A DNA stretch of 13,415 nucleotides. Source: DATAPE01 sp036265345 (GTDB lineage: Bacteria > Actinomycetota > CADDZG01 > WHSQ01). The notes below the pieces were generated by a model. The model saw only the letters and a program-made list of their open reading frames with translations, had not been told where the DNA came from and did not search any database. Shown here one piece after another: positions 1 through 6,805 of the stretch (within the stretch, counting starts at the first letter, position 1; every line of letters starts with the position of its first letter). The translations under genes and the position numbers were made by a program. The stretch covers positions 1 to 13,415 of the forward strand of contig DATAPE010000280.1 of the NCBI GenBank assembly GCA_036265345.1, in the 5' to 3' direction.

Positions 1-728
1 ACCCTCGAGACGACCTCGCTCAGCGCCCACAGGTAGTCGTCCTCTCCCGTGAGCGGCATGAGCGGAACGTTCACCGATGCACCGGTGGCGGCTCCGGCCC
101 CCGTCTCGTTCTCGAAGCCGGTGCCCGGATAGAGGTAGTCACCGGACTGATGCAACGAGACCGTGCAGACGCGCGGATCCTCATAGAAGATCCATTGCAC
201 GCCATCGCCATGATGCACGTCCACATCGATGTACATCACGCGCCAGTCGGGCTGAAGCTGGAGCAACTTGGCGATCGCGATGGCGGGGTCGTTGTACACG
301 CAGAAACCAGAAGCCTCTCGCCGCCGAGCATGATGCAGGCCCCCGGCAGGATTGAAAGAGTGATCGGCGCGTCCCAGGGCCACCGTCTCCGCCCCCACGA
401 TCGAAGCTCCCGCCACGGCGGCAGATGCCGCATGCATGTTCGGAAAGACGGGGTCATCCGGCGTGCCGAGGCCGAACTCGAACCCTCGGCTCAAGGGTAG
501 GGTGCCGGCGTCGATCCCTTGAACGGTGGCGACGAAGTCGGCGTCGTGGACGGCGACGATCTCGTCGTCGGTGGCCGATCGGGAAGGCATCTCCCGCACG
601 TTGTCCCTCGCTGCCAGGCCCAGGTCGCGGATCAGGTCGTAGGTATGGAGCACGCGTTCCGGCCGCAGGGGATGCGTCGCCCCGAAGTCGTATCCGAGCG
701 CCGTTTCCTCTACGGAGACGAGGCCCAC
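1..728 (-). CDS. acuC: AcuC / histone-deacetylase-like deacetylase (3' end beyond left edge)
   Basis: Seen: about 242 residues are visible and the gene runs off the left edge. Near the N-terminus is YDFGATHPLRPERV, typical of AcuC. The core carries the His-His pair of the active site (GGLHHA) and the zinc-ligand block YIDVDVHHGDGVQ, followed by YLYPGTGFENETG. Known: class I HDAC-fold enzymes of this type remove acetyl groups from lysine; Bacillus AcuC deacetylates acetyl-CoA synthetase in the cytoplasm. The catalytic Tyr and the last Asp ligand would lie outside the window. The start is uncertain: no ATG precedes the conserved region, so I chose GTG at 726-728, which has a weak AGG upstream; GTG at 756-758 is the alternative. 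It follows the aldehyde dehydrogenase by 54 bp in the same direction and frame, so co-transcription is likely. Inference: it may adjust the acetylation state of the catabolic enzymes beside it. The family call is firm; the physiological substrate is unknown. Confidence 0.9.
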   Translation of the reverse strand, partial: MGLVSVEETALGYDFGATHPLRPERVLHTYDLIRDLGLAARDNVREMPSRSATDDEIVAVHDADFVATVQGIDAGTLPLSRGFEFGLGTPDDPVFPNMHAASAAVAGASIVGAETVALGRADHSFNPAGGLHHARRREASGFCVYNDPAIAIAKLLQLQPDWRVMYIDVDVHHGDGVQWIFYEDPRVCTVSLHQSGDYLYPGTGFENETGAGAATGASVNVPLMPLTGEDDYLWALSEVVSR

Positions 729-782
729 GCGACCTGGCGCTAGACAGCTACGTGGCACGGTCGGCTTTAGCGCGTTCGACGG

Positions 783-2273
783 TTAGGCGTCGTCGCCCAT
801 CTGAGCTCGCTGCAGCTTCCCCGAGAAGTCGATCCCCACCGTCTTCCATTCGGTGAACTCGTCCAGCGCCTGGGGGCCGGCCTCGCGGTGTCCGTTACCT
901 GTGTTCTTCATGCCGCCGAAGGGAACCTGGATCTCGGCCCCGATGGTGGGGGCATTGACGTAGACGACGCCGAACTCCAGTTGCTCGACTGCCTTGAACA
1001 CATTGGTGATGTTGTGCGTGTAGATCGCGCACGACAATCCGTAGTTGGTTCCGTTGGCGACACTGATGGCTTCCTCGACGGATTCGACCTTCATGATTCC
1101 TGTAACCGGCCCGAAGATCTCTTCCTTGGCGATGCGCATATCGCGTGTCATGTCATCGAAGACCGTGGGGGCCAGAAAGTAGCCGTTCTCGTAATCTCCA
1201 CCCTTTAGCTCCTCGCCGCCGGTCAGAACCTTTGCGCCTTCCTGCTGCCCGACGGAGATGTACTCGAGCACACGATTCTTCTGCTGCTCGTTGATGACCG
1301 GAGCAAGCTCGACATCCGCGTCGAGACCGTTTCCGACTTTCATGCCACCGACGCGATCCAGAAGGCGCTCGGTGAACTCCGAGCGCACTTCGTCATGAAC
1401 GATCAACCGCGAGGTTGCCGTGCACCGTTGGCCAGAAGTCGCAAAGGCGCCCCAGGCAGAAGCCTCGACCGCCAGATCCAACTCGGCATCGGGCATGACG
1501 ATCAATGCATTCTTCGACCCGAGCTCCAACGAGCAACGCTTCATGGAGCGAGCGCACCGTTCGTTGATAGCCCGACCTACATCCAGGGAACCCGTGAAAG
1601 AGATCGCTTTGACATCGGGGTGATCGACCAGAGGGGCACCCGCATCCTCACCGAAGCCGTTCACGAGGTTCAACACACCAGGCGGCAGCCCGACCTCGCG
1701 GAACATGTCCACGAGAAGCGATGCGCAAAGCGGAGTGTCTTCGGCCGGTTTGAAGATGGAGGTGCAACCCGAGACGATCGCCGGTGCGATCTTCCACAGG
1801 GGGATAGCGATCGGGAAGTTCCAAGGCGTGATCAAACCGACCACTCCGAGGGGGTGGCGGACGGTCATGTAGATCTTGTTCGGCAGCTCAGCGGGGATGG
1901 ACTCGCCGATCGCCCGGCGCCCCTCGCCGGCCATGTAATGCGCGAAGTCGATCCCCTCTTGGACGTCCGCTCGGGACTCCTTGAGCGTCTTTCCCATCTC
2001 TCGGGTCATGACCTCGGAGAGCTCTTCCTTGCGCTCCTCCAACAGCAAGGCAACCCTCAGCAAGTAGTCGGCGCGTGTGGGGGCCGGGGTGTGCATCCAT
2101 TCTGGATATGCCTTCACGGCGGCCTGCACCGCCCGATCGACATCCGCCGCGGCGCCGCGCGCGAAGGTGCCGAGTACCTCCGTCCGGTCGGCGGGGTTAC
2201 GAGACTCGAACGTCTCGCCGGAGACCGAATCGACCCACTGGCCGTCTATGAAGTTGCCGAAGTCGGTTCGCAT
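783..2273 (-). CDS. NAD(P)-dependent aldehyde dehydrogenase (candidate P5C dehydrogenase)
   Basis: Seen: a full-length ALDH of 496 residues. Counted from the chosen start, it has TPWNFP with the catalytic Asn at 152, the cofactor Lys in FKPAE near 175, general-base Glu 250 in LELGSKN, catalytic Cys 284 in SGQRCTATSR, and the EEIFGPV cofactor motif. Two ATGs lie 6 bp apart (2279 and 2273). The GGAGG upstream sits 8 nt from the second but only 2 nt from the first, so I chose 2273. Known: GQRCTATSR and the C-terminal FSGKLQRAQ resemble the alpha-ketoglutaric-semialdehyde group rather than classical RocA. Context: it is divergent from proline dehydrogenase and upstream of an AcuC-like gene. Inference: oxidation of glutamate semialdehyde (P5C) to glutamate would complete proline breakdown. 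ELGGKN, the common form, is ELGSKN here. Membership in the ALDH superfamily is certain; the substrate is not. Confidence 0.95.
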   Translation of the reverse strand: MRTDFGNFIDGQWVDSVSGETFESRNPADRTEVLGTFARGAAADVDRAVQAAVKAYPEWMHTPAPTRADYLLRVALLLEERKEELSEVMTREMGKTLKESRADVQEGIDFAHYMAGEGRRAIGESIPAELPNKIYMTVRHPLGVVGLITPWNFPIAIPLWKIAPAIVSGCTSIFKPAEDTPLCASLLVDMFREVGLPPGVLNLVNGFGEDAGAPLVDHPDVKAISFTGSLDVGRAINERCARSMKRCSLELGSKNALIVMPDAELDLAVEASAWGAFATSGQRCTATSRLIVHDEVRSEFTERLLDRVGGMKVGNGLDADVELAPVINEQQKNRVLEYISVGQQEGAKVLTGGEELKGGDYENGYFLAPTVFDDMTRDMRIAKEEIFGPVTGIMKVESVEEAISVANGTNYGLSCAIYTHNITNVFKAVEQLEFGVVYVNAPTIGAEIQVPFGGMKNTGNGHREAGPQALDEFTEWKTVGIDFSGKLQRAQMGDDA

Positions 2274-2338
2274 CCTCATCTCCTCCGCGCATGTGTAGTT
2301 GCGGCCAGCATCCTAGAGGCGTTGTCTTCCCCTGCGCG

Positions 2339-2366
2339 TCGACGGAGGATCGCCGCTGCCTATGAT
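2339..2366 (+). promoter_or_regulatory. Candidate promoter of the proline dehydrogenase gene
   Basis: In the 129-bp gap between the divergent dehydrogenase genes, a TATGAT -10 hexamer (2361-2366) lies 16 bp after TCGACG (2339-2344), which matches four of six bases of TTGACA. Transcription from it would give a leader of about 30 nt before the TTG start at 2403. On the other strand TAGGAT (2310-2315) is a possible -10 for the aldehyde dehydrogenase, but no good -35 partner is visible. Inferred from consensus only. Confidence 0.35.
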
Positions 2367-2402
2367 GACGCCGAATTCAACGGGTATGGAAGGGACGCCG
2401 AT

Positions 2403-3314
2403 TTGGTAAGCAGATCGCTGCTGTGGGTGGCGGACAAGCCTCGGATCGAACGCATGATCACCCACGGCCCCCTGACCCAGAGGGTGGTCAACAGGTTCGT
2501 TGCCGGGACCAAGCTCGAGGATGCCATCTCGGCGATCGAGGAGCTCAACCCCAGGGGCATCGGCGGGATCCTGGACTTGCTCGGCGAAGGCGTTGTCGAC
2601 CCGGCAGGAGCCAGCGCCGCCGCCGACAGCTACATGACTTCGCTGAAGAGGATGGAGCAAAGCGCCATCGACAGCACGGTATCGGTCAAATTGACCCAAC
2701 TGGGACTCGCCTTCGACAAGGAGCAGTGCGTTCGCCATCTGACCCAACTGGCGACCGAGGCCCGCTCGATGGGCAAGACCCTCGAGATCGACATGGAGCA
2801 GTCCGAGTACGTGGAGGACACCATCGACGTGTACCGCCGCCTTCGATCCGAATTCGAGGACGTCCGCCTGGCGATCCAGGCCTACTTGCGCCGCACGCTG
2901 TCCGATCTCGAGCGCATCCGCGACCTCCGTCCGAAGATCCGCCTCGTCAAGGGGGCCTACGCCGAGCCCGAAGACGTTGCCTTTCAGAAGAAGCGAGAGA
3001 TCGACGCCCAGTACCGCTTTCTCACAGAATGGCTATTCCAGAACGGAACCGATCCCGCGATAGCGAGCCACGACGAGAAGCTGCTGTCACACGCAAGGGA
3101 AACCGCCGAACGCACTCGGGCCGGCGACCGGGGGTTCGAGATCCAGATGCTGTACGGGGTGAGGAGACCGCTTCAAGCAGATCTGGCACAGGACGGCCTG
3201 CGCGTTCGCGTCTACGTCCCCTTCGGCTCGGCTTGGTATCCGTACCTTATGCGGCGAATCGCCGAAAGGCCCGCGAACCTCATCTTTTTCCTACGTTCCG
3301 TGGTGAGTGGCTAG
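2403..3314 (+). CDS. putB: Proline dehydrogenase (monofunctional, FAD-dependent)
   Basis: Known role: oxidises L-proline to pyrroline-5-carboxylate with FAD, passing electrons to the respiratory chain. Seen: 303 residues, the usual size of the single-domain actinobacterial and Thermus enzyme. Family blocks occur in order: SVKLTQLG (94-101, substrate-side Lys), EIDMEQSEY (128-136), LAIQAYLRRT (156-165), RLVKGAYAEPE (180-190), ASHDEKL (221-227), FEIQMLYGVRR (245-255) and the C-terminal YVPFGSAWYPYLMRRIAERP, whose paired Arg residues bind the proline carboxylate. The reading frame is open far upstream, antisense to the aldehyde dehydrogenase, but has no in-frame ATG near the conserved start. TTG at 2403 gives a family-like N-terminus (VSRSLLWVADKPRIERM) and has AAGGGA 7 nt upstream, so I take it as the start. 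It is divergent from the likely P5C dehydrogenase. The function is very secure; the start is moderately so. Confidence 0.93.
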   Translation: MVSRSLLWVADKPRIERMITHGPLTQRVVNRFVAGTKLEDAISAIEELNPRGIGGILDLLGEGVVDPAGASAAADSYMTSLKRMEQSAIDSTVSVKLTQLGLAFDKEQCVRHLTQLATEARSMGKTLEIDMEQSEYVEDTIDVYRRLRSEFEDVRLAIQAYLRRTLSDLERIRDLRPKIRLVKGAYAEPEDVAFQKKREIDAQYRFLTEWLFQNGTDPAIASHDEKLLSHARETAERTRAGDRGFEIQMLYGVRRPLQADLAQDGLRVRVYVPFGSAWYPYLMRRIAERPANLIFFLRSVVSG

Positions 3315-3336
3315 CCCGCGATTTCCGTGGTCGTGT

Positions 3337-3355
3337 AGCCACGCGATTCGTGGCT
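3337..3355. repeat. Perfect 7-bp hairpin after proline dehydrogenase
   Basis: AGCCACG (3337-3343) and CGTGGCT (3349-3355) are exact reverse complements around a 5-nt loop, CGATT. It starts 23 bp past the proline dehydrogenase stop. An A run, not a T run, follows on the + strand, so it is not a standard intrinsic terminator in that direction. It could still protect the 3' end of the transcript. A near-copy of its right part (CGCGATTTCCGTGG, 3317-3330) precedes it. Confidence 0.45.
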
Positions 3356-3361
3356 GCTCGC

Positions 3362-3462
3362 AAAAAAATCAAGAAAATTAAGAGGCCCCAGGAACCTTGG
3401 TGGTTCTTACCTCGTGCACTTCCCCACACACGAGACTCGACTCACCTTAGCTTCTGGGGCCT
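3362..3462 (-). terminator. Nested stem-loop structure with T-rich tail: candidate structured RNA or terminator of the glycosyltransferase unit
   Basis: AGGCCCCAG (3383-3391) and CTGGGGCCT (3454-3462) form a perfect 9-bp outer stem enclosing 62 nt. Inside are two more perfect hairpins: GAACC/GGTTC (3392-3396 with 3402-3406, 5-nt loop) and CTCGTG/CACGAG (3411-3416 with 3429-3434, 12-nt loop). This gives a three-way-junction-like fold. Read leftward, the outer stem is followed by a T-rich stretch (3382 down to 3362) that includes seven consecutive Ts, so it could end transcription of the leftward gene pair. It is too elaborate for an ordinary terminator, and I recognise no known riboswitch or tRNA in it. 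Confidence 0.4.
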
Positions 3463-3464
3463 AG

Positions 3465-3518
3465 CGTTCCGAGCAACCTTGCAAACGATCGAGATCGGAT
3501 CCTCAGCTGCTCGGAACG
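3465..3518. repeat. 11-bp perfect inverted repeat adjoining the nested structure
   Basis: CGTTCCGAGCA (3465-3475) and TGCTCGGAACG (3508-3518) are exact reverse complements around 32 nt. A small inner hairpin, CGAT/ATCG, lies at 3486-3489 with 3494-3497. It begins 3 bp from the end of the previous structure, so the two may be domains of one RNA or one repeat element. Confidence 0.5.
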
Positions 3519-3642
3519 TGCGACAACATAGCTAGTTCGACTTGATGTCGTCAAGAAGGCAACAGTGCAGGTAGACCGACATATCTCCTGCTCACGGTGG
3601 TACAAGTTTTCTTCGCGAGCTATCGGGTTTGTTGCAAATAGA

Positions 3643-4914
3643 TCAACACGTGCACAACTCAGCCGACGATTCATTCATCAAGCACTCATACAATGCAAGC
3701 AATTCATCGGTGGCTCCCGTCCAACTGAACCGCGTCGCCGCTCGTTCTGCTTGTATCGAGAAGTGCTGACGCAACGAACGATCTTGCAAGAGGGACTGCA
3801 ATCGTTCTGCAAGAAGCGATGGATCGCGTTCGTCGAGCAAGTAGCCGGAGATCCCGTCGGTAACGATGTGGGACAGCCCGCCAACGGAGGTGCCCACGAC
3901 AGGTGTTCCGCAGGCCGCTGCTTCCAAAGCAACCAAACCGAACGACTCAGAGTGAGATACGACGACGGCGGCATCCGCGGCGCGATAGAAGGTCGGCAAT
4001 ACACGATGTGGCTGCGGTCCTGTGAAGACCACGTTCTCGCCGATCCCCAATTCCTCAGTAAGACCTCGTAGCCGATCCATCTCTTGAGTTCCCACCTGGC
4101 CGCTAGGCCCGCCAACCACCATCAGCCGAACGGGCCGATCGAGCCGGGGCGCCAGCTCGGCGATCCCTCGCAGGGCGAGCTCGATCCCCTTGAGCGGCTG
4201 AACGCGCCCCACGTACAGGAGGACCGCCTCGTCTGTCAGACCAAGCTCTTTCCGGGCCGCCTTCGCATCACCCGGGTAGAACATCGCGTGATCGACGCCG
4301 GGGAAGATCGTCTTGAGCCGGTCGTGTGCAGCCCCATACAGACACGCGAGATTCTCGAACTCCTCGTCGGTGGAGGCGATGAGAACATCAGCCGCGGCGA
4401 CCACTTCCTCCTCGCCCTGGATGCGAGATTCCGGCTCTGGAAGATCGCCGGCAGCAAGAGAAAGGTTCTTTACCAATCCGAGCGTGTGATTGGAGTGCAC
4501 GAAGGACGCCTGCCAGCGCCGGGCGAGATCCTTACCCGCGAGCCCCGACTGCCAGTAGTGTGAATGGACGACGTCGTAGTCGAGACGTTGCGTTGCCGCG
4601 AACGCCGAGACCCCCGCGATGAAATCCGGGAGATAGCGGATCAGATCTTCTTTGCTTGCGTCGACAGGTCCCGCATCTATGCAGATGACTCGGACCCCGG
4701 GGAACAGCTCAACGACCCGAGGAAGGTCCACGGTGCGGCGCGTGTAGATGTCGGCGCGCACCGCGCGTCGTGCGAGCGCTTCGGCGGTTTGGCGGACATA
4801 CACACTCATCCCGCCGGCGTCCCCGGCCCCCGGCTCAGCAAGAGGCGACGAATGGTAAGAGATGAGAGCTATACGCCTCGGAAGGTTCCGAAATTCGACC
4901 GCGGGGTCCATCAT
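3643..4914 (-). CDS. mshA: GT4 glycosyltransferase, MshA-like (D-inositol-3-phosphate glycosyltransferase family)
   Basis: Seen: 423 residues in a GT-B fold layout. The N-terminal half has SSPLAEPGAGDAGGMSVYV, typical of MshA, then HSHYWQSGLAG and AAGDLPEPESRIQGEE. The C-terminal half has GRVQPLKG (donor-phosphate Arg 237 and Lys 242) and the E-x7-E motif ESFGLVALE (Glu 323 and 331). Known: MshA transfers GlcNAc from UDP-GlcNAc to inositol phosphate, the first step of mycothiol synthesis in the cytoplasm. Many related GT4 enzymes keep the same signature, so another acceptor is possible. ATG at 4912-4914 shares one base with the stop of the upstream acyltransferase (TGATG), and GAAGG stands 7 nt before it. 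I prefer it to the overlapping GTG at 4915-4917. The C-terminal tail is less GC-rich than the rest and ends in Cys-Thr-Cys. Confidence 0.85.
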   Translation of the reverse strand: MMDPAVEFRNLPRRIALISYHSSPLAEPGAGDAGGMSVYVRQTAEALARRAVRADIYTRRTVDLPRVVELFPGVRVICIDAGPVDASKEDLIRYLPDFIAGVSAFAATQRLDYDVVHSHYWQSGLAGKDLARRWQASFVHSNHTLGLVKNLSLAAGDLPEPESRIQGEEEVVAAADVLIASTDEEFENLACLYGAAHDRLKTIFPGVDHAMFYPGDAKAARKELGLTDEAVLLYVGRVQPLKGIELALRGIAELAPRLDRPVRLMVVGGPSGQVGTQEMDRLRGLTEELGIGENVVFTGPQPHRVLPTFYRAADAAVVVSHSESFGLVALEAAACGTPVVGTSVGGLSHIVTDGISGYLLDERDPSLLAERLQSLLQDRSLRQHFSIQAERAATRFSWTGATDELLALYECLMNESSAELCTC

Positions 4915-5939
4915 CACTGCGCCTTCGCTTTCAGTATCCGCACGTTGTTCAGCGGCAGAGCCTGCGCGCCAAGCTGGTACTTGTATCGCTCGGGCCCGCG
5001 AAGAAAGTCGAACCAGTGCAACCCTTCCTGTATCGAACGCTCCACGAGCTGCGCTACCAGGACGAAACCTGGAGACAGACGTCCGGCTTCCGGCTCATAA
5101 GCGGAGTTGTACAGGTAGAACGTATTGTCCAGCTCGAAGCTGAAGGTAGACGCCACCGCATGGTCGCCGATCTCCAACAGATCGAGCCGCAGCCATCCGC
5201 GCTCCTGAAAGAGACGAGCGACACGCTCGAAGAACGTCGAGATGTCCGGCCGCATGAAGTGACCTTTATGCCCTTCCGCGCCGCGATGCATGTCCACGAA
5301 GGTCTGAAGGTCCCTATCGAGCGTCTGATCGGTTGCGACACGCACACGAGCGTCCGGGAACTCCCGGGCGAACCGCCGCATCTTGCGACGGAGCTCGTGC
5401 CTATCCTTGGACTCGAGGCCGTTCAGATACTGGTCCCAATCAGAAGCCAGCGGCAACAGCGCCGAGGTCTCCTCCTGGGAGAGAACGATGTCCAGGCCGT
5501 GCCGATCGGCAGTCTCGACCAGGAACTCGGCGAATCCGAACGGAACAAGCATGTTGTGACCATCGAACTCGTCCCACTCAACGTCGGTGTCCAGGAGCCA
5601 ATCGACCAACGTGTCTGCGACCTCTCGGCGGTCATCGCGCGAGCAGACGGGGCCGAGGTAATCGGTAAGGTCGATTCCTCCGACGAATCGCAGGATCTGG
5701 CGGCCGTCTTCGTTCTTCCGGTACAGGGGGACTATGCCGGCAACCTCGGACCCCCGCTTGACCGTGAGGGCAAGGAGGTCCTTGCCGGCTCCGAACTCCT
5801 CCCACCACAGCCGGTTCCATTCCGGGGTGGCGAACACATGCCGGTTCGGGTCCAGCCGCAGCAGCCCACGCCACTCAGGCAGATCGAAGACGCTGGCATC
5901 GGTAACAACGCTCACGTCGAGGGATTGGGTCACGGTCAC
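4914..5939 (-). CDS. GNAT-superfamily acyltransferase, CelD/BcsL (FemAB-like) type
   Basis: Seen: 341 residues. The N-terminal half has LDPNRHVFATPEWNRLWWEEFG, the middle SDWDQYLNGLESKDRHELRRKMRRF, and the C-terminal half DLLEIGDHAVASTFSFELD, LSPGFVLVAQLVE and WFDFLRGPERYKYQLG. This order is that of the Acetyltransf_6 / CelD-like double-GNAT family. Known: relatives attach acyl or aminoacyl groups to polysaccharides, lipids or cell-wall precursors; most are uncharacterised. Start: GTG at 5937-5939 has AGGA 5 nt upstream and begins just before the conserved part. The frame stays open to an ATG at 6029, but that extension is rich in Gly and Pro and looks unlike the family. It overlaps the MshA-like glycosyltransferase by one base, so the two products are probably made in step and act on one glycoconjugate (inference). 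The acyl donor and acceptor cannot be read from the sequence. Confidence 0.8.
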   Translation of the reverse strand: MTVTQSLDVSVVTDASVFDLPEWRGLLRLDPNRHVFATPEWNRLWWEEFGAGKDLLALTVKRGSEVAGIVPLYRKNEDGRQILRFVGGIDLTDYLGPVCSRDDRREVADTLVDWLLDTDVEWDEFDGHNMLVPFGFAEFLVETADRHGLDIVLSQEETSALLPLASDWDQYLNGLESKDRHELRRKMRRFAREFPDARVRVATDQTLDRDLQTFVDMHRGAEGHKGHFMRPDISTFFERVARLFQERGWLRLDLLEIGDHAVASTFSFELDNTFYLYNSAYEPEAGRLSPGFVLVAQLVERSIQEGLHWFDFLRGPERYKYQLGAQALPLNNVRILKAKAQ

Positions 5940-6229
5940 AAGATTCCTAACCCCAGGTGGACCCCCCGCGTTCCCTGCCGTGCCGCTCGAGTGCCCGGGA
6001 TCCTCGCCTCGATCGGGCGATGGAACCAAGATTCCACCCCGCGAGTGGAGCTCGCGACCCCCTCCCTCTCCATCGGGACGGCGATAACTAGTCCACCGGG
6101 ACTACGCCCGCGGGAGCCTATATACGTTCGGTAGGGGTTCCAGCTACGCACAGTGATTGGTTCCATACGTTGTGCTACTGAAAGTCAGCTCGAAACCTAT
6201 CGGACGGAGAAACGCGGAGGATAGTTGTA
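5940..6229. promoter_or_regulatory. Divergent intergenic region with repeated GGTTCCA motif
   Basis: This 290-bp gap separates the leftward acyltransferase from the rightward Pro-rich gene, so it should hold promoters for both. GGTTCCA occurs as direct repeats at 6136-6142 and 6159-6165, 23 bp apart (about two helical turns), and inverted as TGGAACC at 6021-6027. TATATA at 6119-6124 could be a leftward -10, but no good -35 accompanies it. No clear rightward promoter is visible. Confidence 0.35.
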
Positions 6230-6733
6230 TTGAGCCGCCGTAACAGGCCGATGAGCACCGCAGCCGTTTGGCTTCTGCTGCTCGTGGGAGGGTCATCGCT
6301 CGTTTCCTATGCGGTCATCGCCCGGCACCTGACCCCGGCCGTGACGCTTGCTCGTCCCCACATCATGGGTGTCTCTTCATCTCCAACCTCTTCGACCGGG
6401 GACATCGGATCGGCGGCTCGAATCGGGCCCGGGGGCCGGGCCGATCAAGGCGGGGCGGCGAGGGTAGCTTCCGGCCCCCTTGCGACCGCCCTGAAGGTGG
6501 CGGTGATGTTGACACCGGCTCCGTCGAGCCCCTCGACACCGACCCCGGCAGGAGCGGCGGCCCAGCCCTCGGCTACACCGACCCCAGAGCCCGATCCCAG
6601 CAGCACCCCCGAGCCGGAACCCTCGCCCACGGACGTGGAACCTACGCCGGCTGCCTCGCCCGCTCCGACCCCAACGCCGACCGAGTCTCCCCCCTCGCTA
6701 CCCGTGATAGAGGTTCTAGCTCCTTCGAACTAG
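6230..6733 (+). CDS. Hypothetical membrane-anchored Pro/Thr/Ser-rich extracellular protein
   Basis: I recognise no family. Seen: 167 residues. A short basic N-terminus (SRRNRP) is followed by one hydrophobic segment at about 10-30 (AAVWLLLLVGGSSLVSYAVI), then a low-complexity Gly/Ser/Ala stretch, then from about 93 a long Pro/Thr/Ser/Glu region with TPTPEPDP-like repeats. There is no lipobox or LPxTG. The layout predicts an N-terminal anchor, or an uncleaved signal, with an extended wall-spanning stalk outside. Start: TTG at 6230 has a perfect GGAGG 9 nt upstream. An ATG 21 bp further on (6251) is possible but would lie 30 nt from that site. It is divergent from the acyltransferase and convergent with the RsiG-like gene. 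The ribosome site and signal-anchor layout favour a real gene, though codon-biased low complexity calls for some caution. Confidence 0.6.
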   Translation: MSRRNRPMSTAAVWLLLLVGGSSLVSYAVIARHLTPAVTLARPHIMGVSSSPTSSTGDIGSAARIGPGGRADQGGAARVASGPLATALKVAVMLTPAPSSPSTPTPAGAAAQPSATPTPEPDPSSTPEPEPSPTDVEPTPAASPAPTPTPTESPPSLPVIEVLAPSN

Positions 6734-6743
6734 TTTTGCGAGC

Positions 6744-6773
6744 TCGTGCACGCGTCGTAGCGTGGCTGCACGA
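6744..6773. terminator. Hairpin between convergent genes
   Basis: TCGTGCA (6744-6750) and TGCACGA (6767-6773) are a perfect 7-bp inverted repeat in the 72-bp gap between the Pro-rich gene and the RsiG-like gene. An alternative inner hairpin CACGC/GCGTG (6749-6753 with 6760-6764) overlaps it. No T run follows on either strand, so a terminator role is only suggested by its place. Confidence 0.3.
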
Positions 6774-6805
6774 CCATGAAATCGGCGCGCGGTGACGCTG
6801 CTCCG

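Larger units (their letters stand above)
3315..3642. other. Gene-free convergent intergenic region rich in inverted repeats
   Basis: The 328 bp between proline dehydrogenase (rightward) and the glycosyltransferase (leftward) has no convincing reading frame. It is visibly less GC-rich than its flanks, with A runs at 3362-3368 and 3374-3377. It holds a 7-bp hairpin (3337-3355), an 80-nt nested structure (3383-3462) and an 11-bp inverted repeat (3465-3518), listed separately. I see nothing definite in 3519-3642. Confidence 0.7.

Noticed and set aside
1395..2402. Long open frame on the + strand that runs into proline dehydrogenase
   Set aside because: It is antisense to the well-supported aldehyde dehydrogenase and has no family-like residues; the proline dehydrogenase match begins only at about 2403. 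It is a high-GC shadow, not a fused N-terminal domain.
3337..3368. Intrinsic terminator of proline dehydrogenase
   Set aside because: The hairpin is perfect, but on the + strand an A run follows it rather than a T run.
3383..3462. tRNA or integron attC site
   Set aside because: The 80-nt length and outer stem recall a tRNA, but there is no 7-bp acceptor with CCA, no TTCGA T-loop and no anticodon arm. The ends do not match the attC core sequences (GTTRRRY type).
3447..3674. Small leftward gene of 75 codons overlapping the end of the glycosyltransferase
   Set aside because: It crosses the inverted-repeat region and the glycosyltransferase 3' end in another frame, with no ribosome site or recognisable feature.
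5940..6029. N-terminal extension of the acyltransferase to ATG 6029
   Set aside because: The extra 30 residues are Gly/Pro-rich and unlike the family, while GTG 5939 has a ribosome site.
5016..6134. 372-codon open frame on the + strand
   Set aside because: It is the antisense of the acyltransferase gene and shows no recognisable domain.
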